A stretch of DNA of 64,000 nucleotides from positions 1 through 64,000 of the forward strand of contig NZ_LUKF01000003.1 of the NCBI RefSeq assembly GCF_001592755.1, in the 5' to 3' direction. Under the pieces are notes generated by a model. That model had not been told where the DNA came from. It made no database searches and saw nothing but the letters and a program-made list of their open reading frames with translations. Made by a program: the position numbers and the translations under genes. This stretch comes from Bdellovibrio bacteriovorus. GTDB lineage: Bacteria; Bdellovibrionota; Bdellovibrionia; Bdellovibrionales; Bdellovibrionaceae. This document shows, piece by piece, positions 27,043 to 37,037 of the stretch (position 1 is its first letter; each line of letters begins with the position of its first letter).

Positions 27043-28466
27043 AAAGTTTGATAATCTTCATCATCAGCGGGACTCAAAAACTCTGCACCATCCTTAGGTT
27101 CGACGAAAGGATTTCGAACAACCTCGAGCAAACGATTCACAACGGAGTAGTCATTTTTTTCGACGGCGGCCGCCAGAGCTTTCTCGACCATATGATTACG
27201 AGGGATGACGGCTGGATTATGCTTAAGCATTAAGGCCAAGTCAGGATTTCGTGCTTGCCAAGCTTTGTGCCACTCTAAGAACTCGGCACTTTTAAAGAGC
27301 GGTTCATCCAACATCTTCCCATTGGCAAGAGCCCGGAAAGTATTCGTGTAGTCGGCCTGATTCTTCTCCATAAGTTCTAAAAGCGAATTAAAGAGAGGCA
27401 TATCGTCCTCTCCTGCTTGCATGACTCCTAGTTTACCGCGCATGCCCGTCACCCAGTGACGCTGCAAATGCTCGGCGTAAGTGTCGAGGGCTTCTTCGGC
27501 TTTCGCAATCGCCTCCTCTTGAGAAGCGCTAAAGAGTGGGAGCAAGGTTTCTGCGAAGCGCGCTAAATTCCATTGCCCGATCGAGGGCTGCTGTCCATAG
27601 GAATATCTGCCTTGAACATCGATGGAACTAAAAACCGTCGAAAGTGAAAAGCGATCCATGAACGCACAAGGACCGTAGTCGATGGTCTCCCCAGAAATAG
27701 TCATATTGTCAGTGTTCATCACGCCATGAACAAAACCCACTTGCATCCACTTAACAATCAACGACGCCTGACGTTCGATGACCGCCTTTAAAAGAGCGAC
27801 GTAAGGTTCAGGATGCGACACCAAATTAGGATAGTGACGACGAAGAGTGTAATCTGCGAGTTCGCGTAAGTTTTTACCTTGATCAAAACCCGCAGCATAT
27901 TCGAATGTTCCAACGCGCAAGTGGCTGCTAGCAACCCGGGTTAGCACGGCCCCCGGTAGGGGTGTTTCTCTGATAACTTGTTCTCCGGTTGTTACCACCG
28001 CAAGACTTCGCGTCGTGGGAATGCCTAAGGCGAACATCGCTTCGCTGATAATATACTCGCGAAGCATCGGGCCTAAAGCGGCAAGACCATCACCACGTCG
28101 AGAAAAACGCGTTCGGCCCGCCCCTTTTAGCTGAATATCAAAACGCTCGCCTTTGGGAGTCACGTGTTCACCTAAAAGATTCGCACGCCCGTCACCCAAC
28201 ATATTGATGTGTCCGAACTGATGACCGGCATAGGCTTGGGCGATGGGTTCTGAACCTTTAAAAAATTTGTTACCCGCAAAAAAATTCTGCCCCTGCTTCG
28301 CCAGTTCTGAAACGTTTAAGCCAAGATCTTGAGCTAGAGCTTCGTTAAACATCACCATCACTGGAGTACGCGCGGGCGTCGGATTCACTCTTTCAAAAAA
28401 GACGTCAGACAATCGCGCATAGGTGTTATCGAAATTCCAGCCAAATTGGTTTCTATCGTCACTCAT
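27030..28466 (-). CDS. selO: Protein adenylyltransferase SelO (YdiU/UPF0061)
   Basis: A 478-residue protein of the SelO family, pseudokinases that transfer AMP to proteins. Visible family signatures are YAGHQFGHINMLGDGRA, LKGAGRTRFSRRGDG, TTRSLAVVTTGE and VMNTDNMTISGETIDYGPCAF, the last holding the metal-binding Asn and Asp. It ends TFCGT, so Cys is third from the C-terminus, where eukaryotic relatives carry selenocysteine. It is co-transcribed with the SemiSWEET-like gene downstream. Confidence 0.95.
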   Translation of the reverse strand: MSDDRNQFGWNFDNTYARLSDVFFERVNPTPARTPVMVMFNEALAQDLGLNVSELAKQGQNFFAGNKFFKGSEPIAQAYAGHQFGHINMLGDGRANLLGEHVTPKGERFDIQLKGAGRTRFSRRGDGLAALGPMLREYIISEAMFALGIPTTRSLAVVTTGEQVIRETPLPGAVLTRVASSHLRVGTFEYAAGFDQGKNLRELADYTLRRHYPNLVSHPEPYVALLKAVIERQASLIVKWMQVGFVHGVMNTDNMTISGETIDYGPCAFMDRFSLSTVFSSIDVQGRYSYGQQPSIGQWNLARFAETLLPLFSASQEEAIAKAEEALDTYAEHLQRHWVTGMRGKLGVMQAGEDDMPLFNSLLELMEKNQADYTNTFRALANGKMLDEPLFKSAEFLEWHKAWQARNPDLALMLKHNPAVIPRNHMVEKALAAAVEKNDYSVVNRLLEVVRNPFVEPKDGAEFLSPADDEDYQTFCGT

Positions 28467-28685
28467 AAGAGTCGAAAGTAAGTTAAAATCGCATCCTCGT
28501 CCAGATGTAAAGCCGTCGAATGCCAGGGGCCAGGCCTGTTGTTTAACTCGTCTGAAAGTGAGAAACCCCGATCAACCCCGAACAAAATTTCATATTCATA
28601 ATGCATGTAAATCTATATAAAGACTGGACTTTTTCTTCTTGGAAAGACCTTTATTTCATCTTTAAAAAAGCCGAAAAGAACAAAG

Positions 28686-31600
28686 ATGGTCAACGTCGGT
28701 ACGTTCCTAAAATACAGCTTAACACTTTGGGTAGCCCTACTACTGACAAGTTGTAGTATGAACGCCTCGCTGACTCCATTATTTAGCGAAAATGAAATCT
28801 TAAGAAAGATCACAGTTGAGTCCGGTACGGCTGTCGTCCTTGAAGAAGGCATTGGTCATCAAATCACATTAAGCATCGAAACTCCCAATGTCTCGGGCAT
28901 GACTTTGAAGGCCGAAGATCTAGGTTGGACGTTGAACGATGTCGATGGGGACTTTGAGGCTTCCAATGGAACTTTGATTGTTCACCCCGGCGTTAGTTCC
29001 ATTAGTTTTATCATCAAACCCACTCGTGACACGAAAATTGAAAGTGATGAGACGTTTCAACTTCGTTTCACCGGAGAGCGCTTTTCTGACCTCGACGCGA
29101 ATTTCATTTCCTTCGTCGTAAAGGACAAAACAACACGCGCGAAAGTGACGGCGACGGCTGCGACTTTGGATTTCGGGGCTCAGCTTAAAGACTCCGTGAT
29201 TGAAAGATCGGTGACTTTGCAAAATAGCGAAGATGCGCCGGCAGAAAATTTAAACTTAAGCTCTTTGTCCGCGCCATTTGCTTTTAAAGGGGGTTCATTT
29301 CCGGGGACTGGGGGAACTTGTACAGGAACTCTTAACGGCCACTCTTCCTGTACACTGGTCATTACGTATTCTCCGACGGAAGTGAACACTCATGCACAAA
29401 CACTCTCTTGGAATTACACCAATCCCGATATCGCCGATAGCGGTTCTTTGAATATGTCAGGCATCGGGGTAGAAGTCGCAGCCGTATTGGGGGGGCGTCC
29501 TGCCAATCCGAGCAATGTTGACGATCTTGATATCACTGTTTCAGGGACAAACATCACTCACTATCGCTATAAACTCGGTGTCCAAGGCAGCACAGACTGT
29601 GCTGTTTCTTCGGGATACTCGAGTGAAATTGCGGTAGGAACGAAGATCACGGATTCTCTTCTTTCGCTGGCGAATCAAAATTTAAAGATCTGCGTGATTG
29701 GAAAAGACACTAACAACTTCTGGCAACCCTACTCGGCTTCGACAAACTACACTTGGAACTATGACACATTAAAACCTTCTGTCGTCATCAGCCAAAAGGC
29801 CGGCCAAGCAGATCCTACGAACACCTTGCCAGTGCGATTTACTTTGGTATTTAGTGAAGCCCTTGCCGAAAGTTCTTTGACTGATTCGGATGTCAGTTTT
29901 TCGGGTTCCGCTTTGGTGAACACGTACACACTGACGAAGATTGATTCCACTCATTATGAACTGACGGTTTCAGGTGTTGATAATAATGGTGTGATTCAAC
30001 CGGTAATTAACGCAGATAAATTTTCAGACCTAGCCGGAAACTTAAATACAGCATCAACCAGCTCCGATAGCCAGGTGACTTACGATACCAGCGCTCCTTC
30101 TTTACCGACAAGTTTGTCTTGGTTGCAAACCTCACCAACTAAAGCCTCTCCCGTATCGGCAACATGGGTGCTTTCTGATGCAACAGATATCGCTGAACAA
30201 AAGATCCAGTTTTATAAGGACTCTTCATGCTTAACTTTAGAAGGCGCGGCAATTTCTTTAGCCGCGTCCGCTGTCAATCGCTCCTTTACGGGAGCTGACG
30301 GAGACACTTACTCGTATAATATCACTGTCATCGATACTTCCGGAAATGTGTCGGTCTCTGCTTGCTCTACGGCACTGACCATGGACCGTACTGCTCCGAC
30401 TGTGGCTTCGTTCAATCCCGCAACTAGTGTTCGCTCAAGTCTTCCCGCCTCCGTCACGGTTCATTTCAGTGAAGCGATGTTACAAACTTCAATTGAGACT
30501 ACTTCAAACTGGAGTATCACATGCTCGGCGGGTGCCAACGTTTCTATCGCTGGTGCTTCACTTTCGAGTGCGACTTCGGCCGTTGTGAATTTGACGGTGA
30601 CGACCGCTCCGGCCAACGGCGAAGTTTGTACACTGACCGCAAAAACTTCTTTAACGGATTTAGCTGCTAATCCTTTACCGACGGCCGCCACTGTTCAATA
30701 TACTTTGGATCTTCCCGGTTCGGTTCTATCCGTCACTTCGTCCCTGGCAAATGGATCTTATAAAGCAGGTCAAGTGATTCCAATTTCAGTGCAGTTTTCT
30801 GAAAACGTCACTGTGACTGGCGGAACACCTGAGCTTTTAGTAGAGACGGGCTCGACGGATCAAGCAGCAACCTATCTGAGCGGTTCTGGAACCAACACCC
30901 TGATTTTCCAATACACCGTTCAAGCCGGAGACAACTCCAGCGATCTTGATTATGAATCTATCAATGCTTTGTCTTTAGCGGGAGCCGCCATCAAGGACAG
31001 CTTCGGAAACGACATGATCTTGAGCTTGCCTGCACCTGGTTTAACAGGTTCATTAGGCGCCAATAAGGCACTTGTGATTGATACGCAGGCACCAGCGGCT
31101 TTCGCTATCAGCGGTGTTACTGGCGGCACAGACACGACTGAAGATGAATGGCTGACAAATGGTTCCACGGCAACAGCTCATTGGGAAGCGTCTGCAGGAA
31201 GTGCTGACTATGTCGTTGAAATTAGAAACAGTGATGCCTCAGCAACAGTTTGTGCGGCACAAACTGTGACGGGAACCTCTTCGACATTTACAGGTTGCAC
31301 TTTAAACAACGGCACTCAGTACACAGTTCGAGTTTCTTCGCGTGATGCAGTCGGAAATACCACAACGGCGACGAACAACGATTTTATTTTCAACGTCAAC
31401 ACGTCGGCCGTAATTGCCACGATCACGGGCCAGCCTACTGGCAAAACAAATCAGACGGCCTTGAACATTGATGTTGCAGGCGCAGATGTTCAGACTTATC
31501 GCTACAAAGTGGGTGCCGCTGCTTCTACGAACTGTGCAGTCGCAACGGGGTATTCAGCTGACATTCCTGTCGCGACAAACATCACAGACTCGGTCAGTGG

Positions 31601-34600
31601 GCTAGGCAATACGGATATCAAGGTCTGTGTCCTTGGTAAAAACTCTGCGAGTGTTGAACAAGCTCTGACCTCTGCAACGAGTGTCACTTGGACTCAGGAT
31701 TTGACATCCCCTACTCTGACCATCAATCAAAAATCAGGGCAAGCAGATCCAACGAATACTTTGCCTGTTGAATTCACTATTGTTGCAAGCGAAGCCATCA
31801 CTAATTTTGTCGTTGCGGATATCAATCAGTCCGGCACAGCAACGGGAATTACCTGGAGTTTAACAACTTCAGACAACATCACGTGGTCTTTAAAAGCGAC
31901 CGCAATCACCGGCGCGGGAACTTTAATTCCTTCTATCACGGCCAATAAGCTGACCGACGTTGCCGGCAATAACAACACGGCAAGCACGAGCACGGACAAT
32001 CAAATCACCTATGAGACAACGAAGCCTTCATTGACTATCAATCAAAAAGCAGGACAAGACGATCCTACGAATACTTTGCCTGTCGAATTCACGATTGTAT
32101 TTACAGAAGCTATCAATCCAAGCACTTTCGCTATAGCAGATATCACTCAAGGCGGAACAGCATCAGGTATTACTTGGAGTTTAGCTACGTCAGACAACAT
32201 CACTTGGACTTTGCAGGCAACAGCGGTCACCACAGCTGGAACTTTGATTCCATCTATTACAGCAGGAAAAGTCAGTGATTCGGCTGGAAATACCAATAAC
32301 GCCTCCACTTTTACGGATGCGACTGTTACTTACGATATCACGGCTCCAGTGAGCGCTTCTTCACTTACGTGGCAGCAGACGACTCCAACTAATACCACGG
32401 CTATCGTAGCGCAATGGACAAAGTCGACAAGTACGGATCTGGCTTCACAGAAGGTGCGTCTTTATACAGGAGCTACTTGCAATACTTATACGGGAACAGA
32501 AAATACCGAGGCAAGTACGGCCACAACTTCCAGTTTCACTGGCGCGAATGGTACGACTTACTCTTATCAAGTCATCTCATTAGACTCTGCTGGGAACTCC
32601 ATCACGTCGGCTTGCTCCAGTGCCTTAGTGATAGACACAGCGGTTCCTACAATCACCAATGTCACGTCTAATAAAGCAAACGGCGCTTACACCGTTGGTG
32701 ACGTTATTGATGTTCGTGTTACTTTCTCTGAAAACGTGAATGTCACTGGTACCCCACTGCTCGCGCTGAACACAACTCCCGCTCGCTCAGCCTCTTATGC
32801 GTCAGGTACGGGAACGAATACATTGATCTTTAACTACACAGTTCAAGCCACGGATACGGCCGCAGATCTGAACTATACTGCGACTAACTCTTTAACAATT
32901 AGTTCTGCGACAATTCGAGATGCAGCTTCTAACAATGCGACATTAACATTGCCAGCCATTGCGGCGGCGGGATCTTTAGGAACAAATAAAAACATCGTCA
33001 TCGATACGACGGCTCCTAGTATCACTTCGTTCACGGTGACAAACGCGTCTCCGACGAACAGCACAAGCTTTGCTATCACATCTTCTGTCAGTGGTTCGCC
33101 AGCATCTTATTGTATTATGGAAAATAATACGGCGGTGGCTTCCTGCACATGGACAGCAGGAGCGACTTTACCTGCGACGTTTACGGTCAGCACCGTGAAT
33201 GAATCAAAAACGCTTTATGCCTGGGTGAAAGATGCCGCCGGAAACGTCAGTGCAATGGCTAGCTCCGCTTCGATTGTTTTTGATAACACTCCTCCGACAG
33301 CGACTCTTTCGGGACAACCTACAGGATCCAGCGCAAAATATGCACTTAATATCGACGTCAATGGAAGCGGCGTTGTCGGATATAAATACAAAATAGGTCC
33401 TGCCGCCTCCACAGACTGTACGGTGGCTACGGGATATTCAGCTTCAGAGATCGTACACACGACAAATATCACAGACAATATTTCTGCCTATGCAAACGGA
33501 AGTGTAAAACTTTGTGTCGTCGGTAAAGATGCCGCGGGAAATTGGCAGACCTATGCGGCGGCAACGACAGCGACGTGGACGAAAAATTCTCCGGCAATTC
33601 AATTTACTACTACGACTTCAACTGTTTCTGAGTACAACGACCCCACTCACACAGTCGCCGTCAGTATTCCGGCCGCTGTCGATATCGCTGTGAGTGTGAC
33701 TTACACTTACTCGAATGGTGCTGCTCCCACAGCGACAATGGGTAATGACTACACCGCTACGAACGGTACAGCCACCATTGCCGCAGGAAGTACTTCCGTG
33801 AATATCTCTATTCCAATTTTAGATAACAGCACCGAAGAAAATGCCGAAACTTTCAGAATCACCTTAAGCTCACCTGCCGGGGGTTCTTTAGGAGCTAACA
33901 CAGTTCACACGGTCACAATCACGGACGACGAAGAACCACCTTTGGTAACTATCCAGGACGTCTACGTCACTGAAGGTGCGACAACCAGTTTGATTGCGAC
34001 ACTGTCACATCCAACGGATAAGGGGGCGGTTGCCATTAATTGGACTCGCGACACTTGTACGGGAGTGGACTGCGCGACGGCGGGTACTGATTATACAATG
34101 GCCACCACGTCAGGCACGGCTTCGATTCCTTCAGGCTCTACGACGATAACATTTGGAAGTCTGACCAGTTTAGACAATGCCGTGGATGAACTCTTTAAAC
34201 GTGTTCCTATCAAAATCACCGGCATCACTGGTGGTACATCGTATATTTCAAATGCAGACATCATCATCAACGACAACGACTCACCTGCCGGAAAAGACGC
34301 TGTCGAAGTTCACGCTGCCGACAATCACACTTGTGCACGGACTAGCAGTGGAAAAGTCTATTGCTGGGGCATTAATAATTCAGGACAGCTGGGCCGAGGC
34401 AATTACATCGCCTCATCAACACCTGTGGAATTCACTCTCCCCGCGCCCGCAGTTAAAATATCTACTCGCTCATCCATCACCTGCGCCATCACAAATGCGG
34501 GAGCCCTCTACTGTGCAGGCGTGGGAGCTCATAACAACTACCCGGGGGCCGGCCTTTTGGGTAACGGAAGTCTTACAACTCGCTCAACCGCAACTTTAGT

Positions 34601-36425
34601 AACAGGAATGTCTTCTGGAGTCACATCTGTGAGTGTAGGTTATATGAACTCTTGTGCCGTCAAAGACGGAGGAGTTTATTGCTGGGGTGCTAAAGATTTT
34701 GGAATATTGGGTGATCCGTCGACGGCTTCGTCATCGGCAGTTCCGGTGAGTATTGCAGGTCTTACTTCCGGAGTTGGTAAAGTCATGATGGGTTGGACAC
34801 ATGCCTGCGCATTGAAAACTGGGACACTCTATTGCTGGGGAGTAAATACGAATGGGGAATTGGGCTTAGGCCACTTCAATCCTAGCTGGAGTATTTCTGC
34901 GGTTCCTGGCATTGGCACTGTGACAGACTTCTGGACGGGCTATTATGGTACTTGCGCTAAGAACTCATCCAATCAAGTTTATTGTTGGGGTAACAACGGC
35001 GACTACCAGATTGTCACTGGCTTAAGTGCTGATGTACCGACCCCTACTCTAATGAGCGAGTACGTCAATCTCACAGATATGACAATTGGCGTGCAAACTT
35101 GCGTGGTGATGGGTGGACAGGCGCACTGTCGCGGTCGCAACTACTTCGGTGAAGGCGGTATTAATCAACCCACGGGAACTTCTATCATTCCACTTTCGCC
35201 GGTCGTCGGTGGATCCGCGAATGTGACGGCTATCGCAGGCGGCCCGGGGGCCCACACTTGTTTCATACGATCTGGTCAAATCTATTGCACTGGTTTTTCA
35301 GGTTTCGGTCAGTTGGGAGATCAGCAAGTTCTGCAATCAAATGGTTTTTATCTGAGCCCTGATTTTGTAGGCGCCAGCGCCATTTCTATTTTCGACGAAC
35401 ATGCTTGCGGTGTTTATGGTGGCGGAGTCAAATGCATGGGCGATAACATCCATAACAAGGCCGGAAATATTTTAGCCGATCGTATGTATCTAGTTCCAAC
35501 TTCTATCAAAACGCTGGAAAGTAATATTGGTAAAATGATGACAGCGCCTAGCGGTGGATGTGCGATTCAACTAGGAGCTCTGAAATGCTGGGGACGTTCG
35601 TATATTCGAGCTAGTACATCGACTTCGGGAAATCCGAACACTCCGGCAGGCCTGACATCAGGTGTGACTGACTTCGCCATTTCTATGGGCAATGATTTTG
35701 CCTGTGCGATTAAAGGTGGAAAACTTTTCTGTTGGGGTAATTTAGCAACTTCCGAGATTTTTGACATGGCTATGGGACTTTATACAAACCCAGTTGAGAT
35801 CACATCAGCAGGAAGTGATAACAGTAAAATTGTTTTCGGTCGCTTTCACGCATGCCTAATCAAAACCGACAAATCCGTTTGGTGCTCAGGCTACAATGCT
35901 CAAGGTCAACTTGGATTGGGTGACACGACATTAAGACCAGGCTTGGTGCAAGTTCCTGCGTTTTCAAATGCAGATGAATTAGCGATGTCGAGTTACGGAA
36001 CATGTGCACGCTTTGGAACGTCGACAGTGAGATGCTTCGGTCAGCAGTCAGGAAATGGCAGCACCGGAAATGCCGTAGCTGCGCCGGTAGAACATACATT
36101 TACAAATATCAATAAGTTGGTGAGCGGATATACAAATCATTGTGTCATCGCTAGTGGCGCCGTTTCCTGCTGGGGTTACAATCGCTTTGACCAGCACGGA
36201 AATAATGATTACTTGACCAATGAATATCACTTATCCCCGACCCTTCTGACAACGCTGAACGCTTATGGTACGGTCACAGATTTTGATATCAGAAATGGCT
36301 ATGGATCTTGCGGTAAAGTAGGTACGAATTGGTACTGCTCTGGTGCAGATACTCAAGGTCAATTAGGTACGAACAAGAAGCCATTCCGCTTAGGGTCGGT
36401 TTCAGTGGGCCCTTTCCCGAATTAA
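28686..36425 (+). CDS. Giant Ig/Calx-beta/RCC1-repeat surface lipoprotein
   Basis: A 2579-residue lipoprotein. Lipobox LLTSC is at about residues 19-23, with SMNASL straight after. In order: a Calx-beta-like domain (about 40-150), a choice-of-anchor-D-like domain (about 152-262), many Ig-like domains to about 1635 including three YxYKxG modules at about 265-360, 908-1001 and 1538-1632, two Calx-beta domains (about 1635-1752 and 1753-1870), then 14 RCC1-like repeats (about 1872-2579). Each repeat carries a Cys pair (CAxxxGxxYCWGxNxxGQLG type), so two seven-bladed, disulphide-held propellers are likely. Ser/Thr content is high. Probably a long surface stalk with binding heads; partner unknown. 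No clear ribosome site precedes the ATG. Confidence 0.9.
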   Translation: MVNVGTFLKYSLTLWVALLLTSCSMNASLTPLFSENEILRKITVESGTAVVLEEGIGHQITLSIETPNVSGMTLKAEDLGWTLNDVDGDFEASNGTLIVHPGVSSISFIIKPTRDTKIESDETFQLRFTGERFSDLDANFISFVVKDKTTRAKVTATAATLDFGAQLKDSVIERSVTLQNSEDAPAENLNLSSLSAPFAFKGGSFPGTGGTCTGTLNGHSSCTLVITYSPTEVNTHAQTLSWNYTNPDIADSGSLNMSGIGVEVAAVLGGRPANPSNVDDLDITVSGTNITHYRYKLGVQGSTDCAVSSGYSSEIAVGTKITDSLLSLANQNLKICVIGKDTNNFWQPYSASTNYTWNYDTLKPSVVISQKAGQADPTNTLPVRFTLVFSEALAESSLTDSDVSFSGSALVNTYTLTKIDSTHYELTVSGVDNNGVIQPVINADKFSDLAGNLNTASTSSDSQVTYDTSAPSLPTSLSWLQTSPTKASPVSATWVLSDATDIAEQKIQFYKDSSCLTLEGAAISLAASAVNRSFTGADGDTYSYNITVIDTSGNVSVSACSTALTMDRTAPTVASFNPATSVRSSLPASVTVHFSEAMLQTSIETTSNWSITCSAGANVSIAGASLSSATSAVVNLTVTTAPANGEVCTLTAKTSLTDLAANPLPTAATVQYTLDLPGSVLSVTSSLANGSYKAGQVIPISVQFSENVTVTGGTPELLVETGSTDQAATYLSGSGTNTLIFQYTVQAGDNSSDLDYESINALSLAGAAIKDSFGNDMILSLPAPGLTGSLGANKALVIDTQAPAAFAISGVTGGTDTTEDEWLTNGSTATAHWEASAGSADYVVEIRNSDASATVCAAQTVTGTSSTFTGCTLNNGTQYTVRVSSRDAVGNTTTATNNDFIFNVNTSAVIATITGQPTGKTNQTALNIDVAGADVQTYRYKVGAAASTNCAVATGYSADIPVATNITDSVSGLGNTDIKVCVLGKNSASVEQALTSATSVTWTQDLTSPTLTINQKSGQADPTNTLPVEFTIVASEAITNFVVADINQSGTATGITWSLTTSDNITWSLKATAITGAGTLIPSITANKLTDVAGNNNTASTSTDNQITYETTKPSLTINQKAGQDDPTNTLPVEFTIVFTEAINPSTFAIADITQGGTASGITWSLATSDNITWTLQATAVTTAGTLIPSITAGKVSDSAGNTNNASTFTDATVTYDITAPVSASSLTWQQTTPTNTTAIVAQWTKSTSTDLASQKVRLYTGATCNTYTGTENTEASTATTSSFTGANGTTYSYQVISLDSAGNSITSACSSALVIDTAVPTITNVTSNKANGAYTVGDVIDVRVTFSENVNVTGTPLLALNTTPARSASYASGTGTNTLIFNYTVQATDTAADLNYTATNSLTISSATIRDAASNNATLTLPAIAAAGSLGTNKNIVIDTTAPSITSFTVTNASPTNSTSFAITSSVSGSPASYCIMENNTAVASCTWTAGATLPATFTVSTVNESKTLYAWVKDAAGNVSAMASSASIVFDNTPPTATLSGQPTGSSAKYALNIDVNGSGVVGYKYKIGPAASTDCTVATGYSASEIVHTTNITDNISAYANGSVKLCVVGKDAAGNWQTYAAATTATWTKNSPAIQFTTTTSTVSEYNDPTHTVAVSIPAAVDIAVSVTYTYSNGAAPTATMGNDYTATNGTATIAAGSTSVNISIPILDNSTEENAETFRITLSSPAGGSLGANTVHTVTITDDEEPPLVTIQDVYVTEGATTSLIATLSHPTDKGAVAINWTRDTCTGVDCATAGTDYTMATTSGTASIPSGSTTITFGSLTSLDNAVDELFKRVPIKITGITGGTSYISNADIIINDNDSPAGKDAVEVHAADNHTCARTSSGKVYCWGINNSGQLGRGNYIASSTPVEFTLPAPAVKISTRSSITCAITNAGALYCAGVGAHNNYPGAGLLGNGSLTTRSTATLVTGMSSGVTSVSVGYMNSCAVKDGGVYCWGAKDFGILGDPSTASSSAVPVSIAGLTSGVGKVMMGWTHACALKTGTLYCWGVNTNGELGLGHFNPSWSISAVPGIGTVTDFWTGYYGTCAKNSSNQVYCWGNNGDYQIVTGLSADVPTPTLMSEYVNLTDMTIGVQTCVVMGGQAHCRGRNYFGEGGINQPTGTSIIPLSPVVGGSANVTAIAGGPGAHTCFIRSGQIYCTGFSGFGQLGDQQVLQSNGFYLSPDFVGASAISIFDEHACGVYGGGVKCMGDNIHNKAGNILADRMYLVPTSIKTLESNIGKMMTAPSGGCAIQLGALKCWGRSYIRASTSTSGNPNTPAGLTSGVTDFAISMGNDFACAIKGGKLFCWGNLATSEIFDMAMGLYTNPVEITSAGSDNSKIVFGRFHACLIKTDKSVWCSGYNAQGQLGLGDTTLRPGLVQVPAFSNADELAMSSYGTCARFGTSTVRCFGQQSGNGSTGNAVAAPVEHTFTNINKLVSGYTNHCVIASGAVSCWGYNRFDQHGNNDYLTNEYHLSPTLLTTLNAYGTVTDFDIRNGYGSCGKVGTNWYCSGADTQGQLGTNKKPFRLGSVSVGPFPN

Positions 36426-36479
36426 CGATTTGTCCGTGTTTGGGGTAGAAAAGACTGCGTTCCGCACTTCGTAAGGTGC

Positions 36480-36502
36480 TTCACTGCCACCGTGGCAGTG
36501 AA
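36480..36502. repeat. Perfect 11-bp inverted repeat
   Basis: Arms 36480-36490 and 36492-36502 around one base, 55 bases after the giant lipoprotein gene. No T-run follows on either strand, so it is not a clear intrinsic terminator. It could still mark the transcript end or bind a protein. Confidence 0.6.
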
Positions 36503-36609
36503 CTGATACAAAAAAAGCCGCATCTTGAAAGAGCACGCGCCAGTTCGAGACTTTTTTACAAGTTTGTTAATCCACGAAATTCCATTCTTTTTCAAACACT
36601 TAGCATCCA

Positions 36610-36638
36610 TTGACAAAGTATTATATTGCAATTATATT
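36610..36638 (+). promoter_or_regulatory. Sigma-70-type promoter of the ArsR/AHSA1 operon
   Basis: TTGACA at 36610-36615 and TATATT at 36633-36638 with an ideal 17-base spacer, about 33 bases before the ArsR-type start codon. Confidence 0.85.
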
Positions 36639-36647
36639 TAACTTATT

Positions 36648-36659
36648 GGTTAATTAACC
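36648..36659. promoter_or_regulatory. Palindromic operator candidate for the ArsR-type repressor
   Basis: The 12-base perfect palindrome GGTTAATTAACC lies ten bases after the -10 box and 12 before the start codon, over the expected transcript start. ArsR-family proteins usually repress their own operon from such sites. Binding is inferred. Confidence 0.65.
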
Positions 36660-36671
36660 GAAAGGTAAATT

Positions 36672-37037
36672 ATGCAGGATCAACTCAGCCAAACATTCTC
36701 TGCCCTTGCGGATCCCACACGAAGAGCGATGCTCGCTCGTCTATCAAAAGGCGAAGCGAACGTGTCGGATCTCGCAGAACCTTTTTTAAAAGAGATGAGT
36801 CTGCCTGCGATCACGAAGCACTTAAAGGTTTTAGAAAAAGCAGGTCTGATCACAAAATCCAAAGAGGCTCAGTACCGCCCTTGCAAATTGAATGGCGAAG
36901 CCTTGAAGACCGCCTCCGACTGGATGGAACAATATCGGGTGTTCTGGGAAGAAAGTTTTGATCGCTTAGATGAATACTTAAAATCGGTAACGGCTAAAAA
37001 GAAATCGAAAGGAAAGAAAAATGGGCGCAAAAAATAA
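36672..37037 (+). CDS. ArsR-family transcriptional regulator
   Basis: A 121-residue winged-helix protein. SALADPTRRAMLARLSKGEA (about residues 10-29) and the recognition helix region LPAITKHLKVLEKAGLI (about 43-59) are typical of ArsR regulators that sit next to AHSA1/SRPBCC genes. No Cys metal-binding motif is seen in the recognition helix, so it is probably not a metal sensor. The last 13 residues are almost all Lys, Arg, Gly, Ser and Asn. It overlaps the next gene by 17 bases. A consensus promoter and palindrome lie upstream. Confidence 0.92.
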   Translation: MQDQLSQTFSALADPTRRAMLARLSKGEANVSDLAEPFLKEMSLPAITKHLKVLEKAGLITKSKEAQYRPCKLNGEALKTASDWMEQYRVFWEESFDRLDEYLKSVTAKKKSKGKKNGRKK

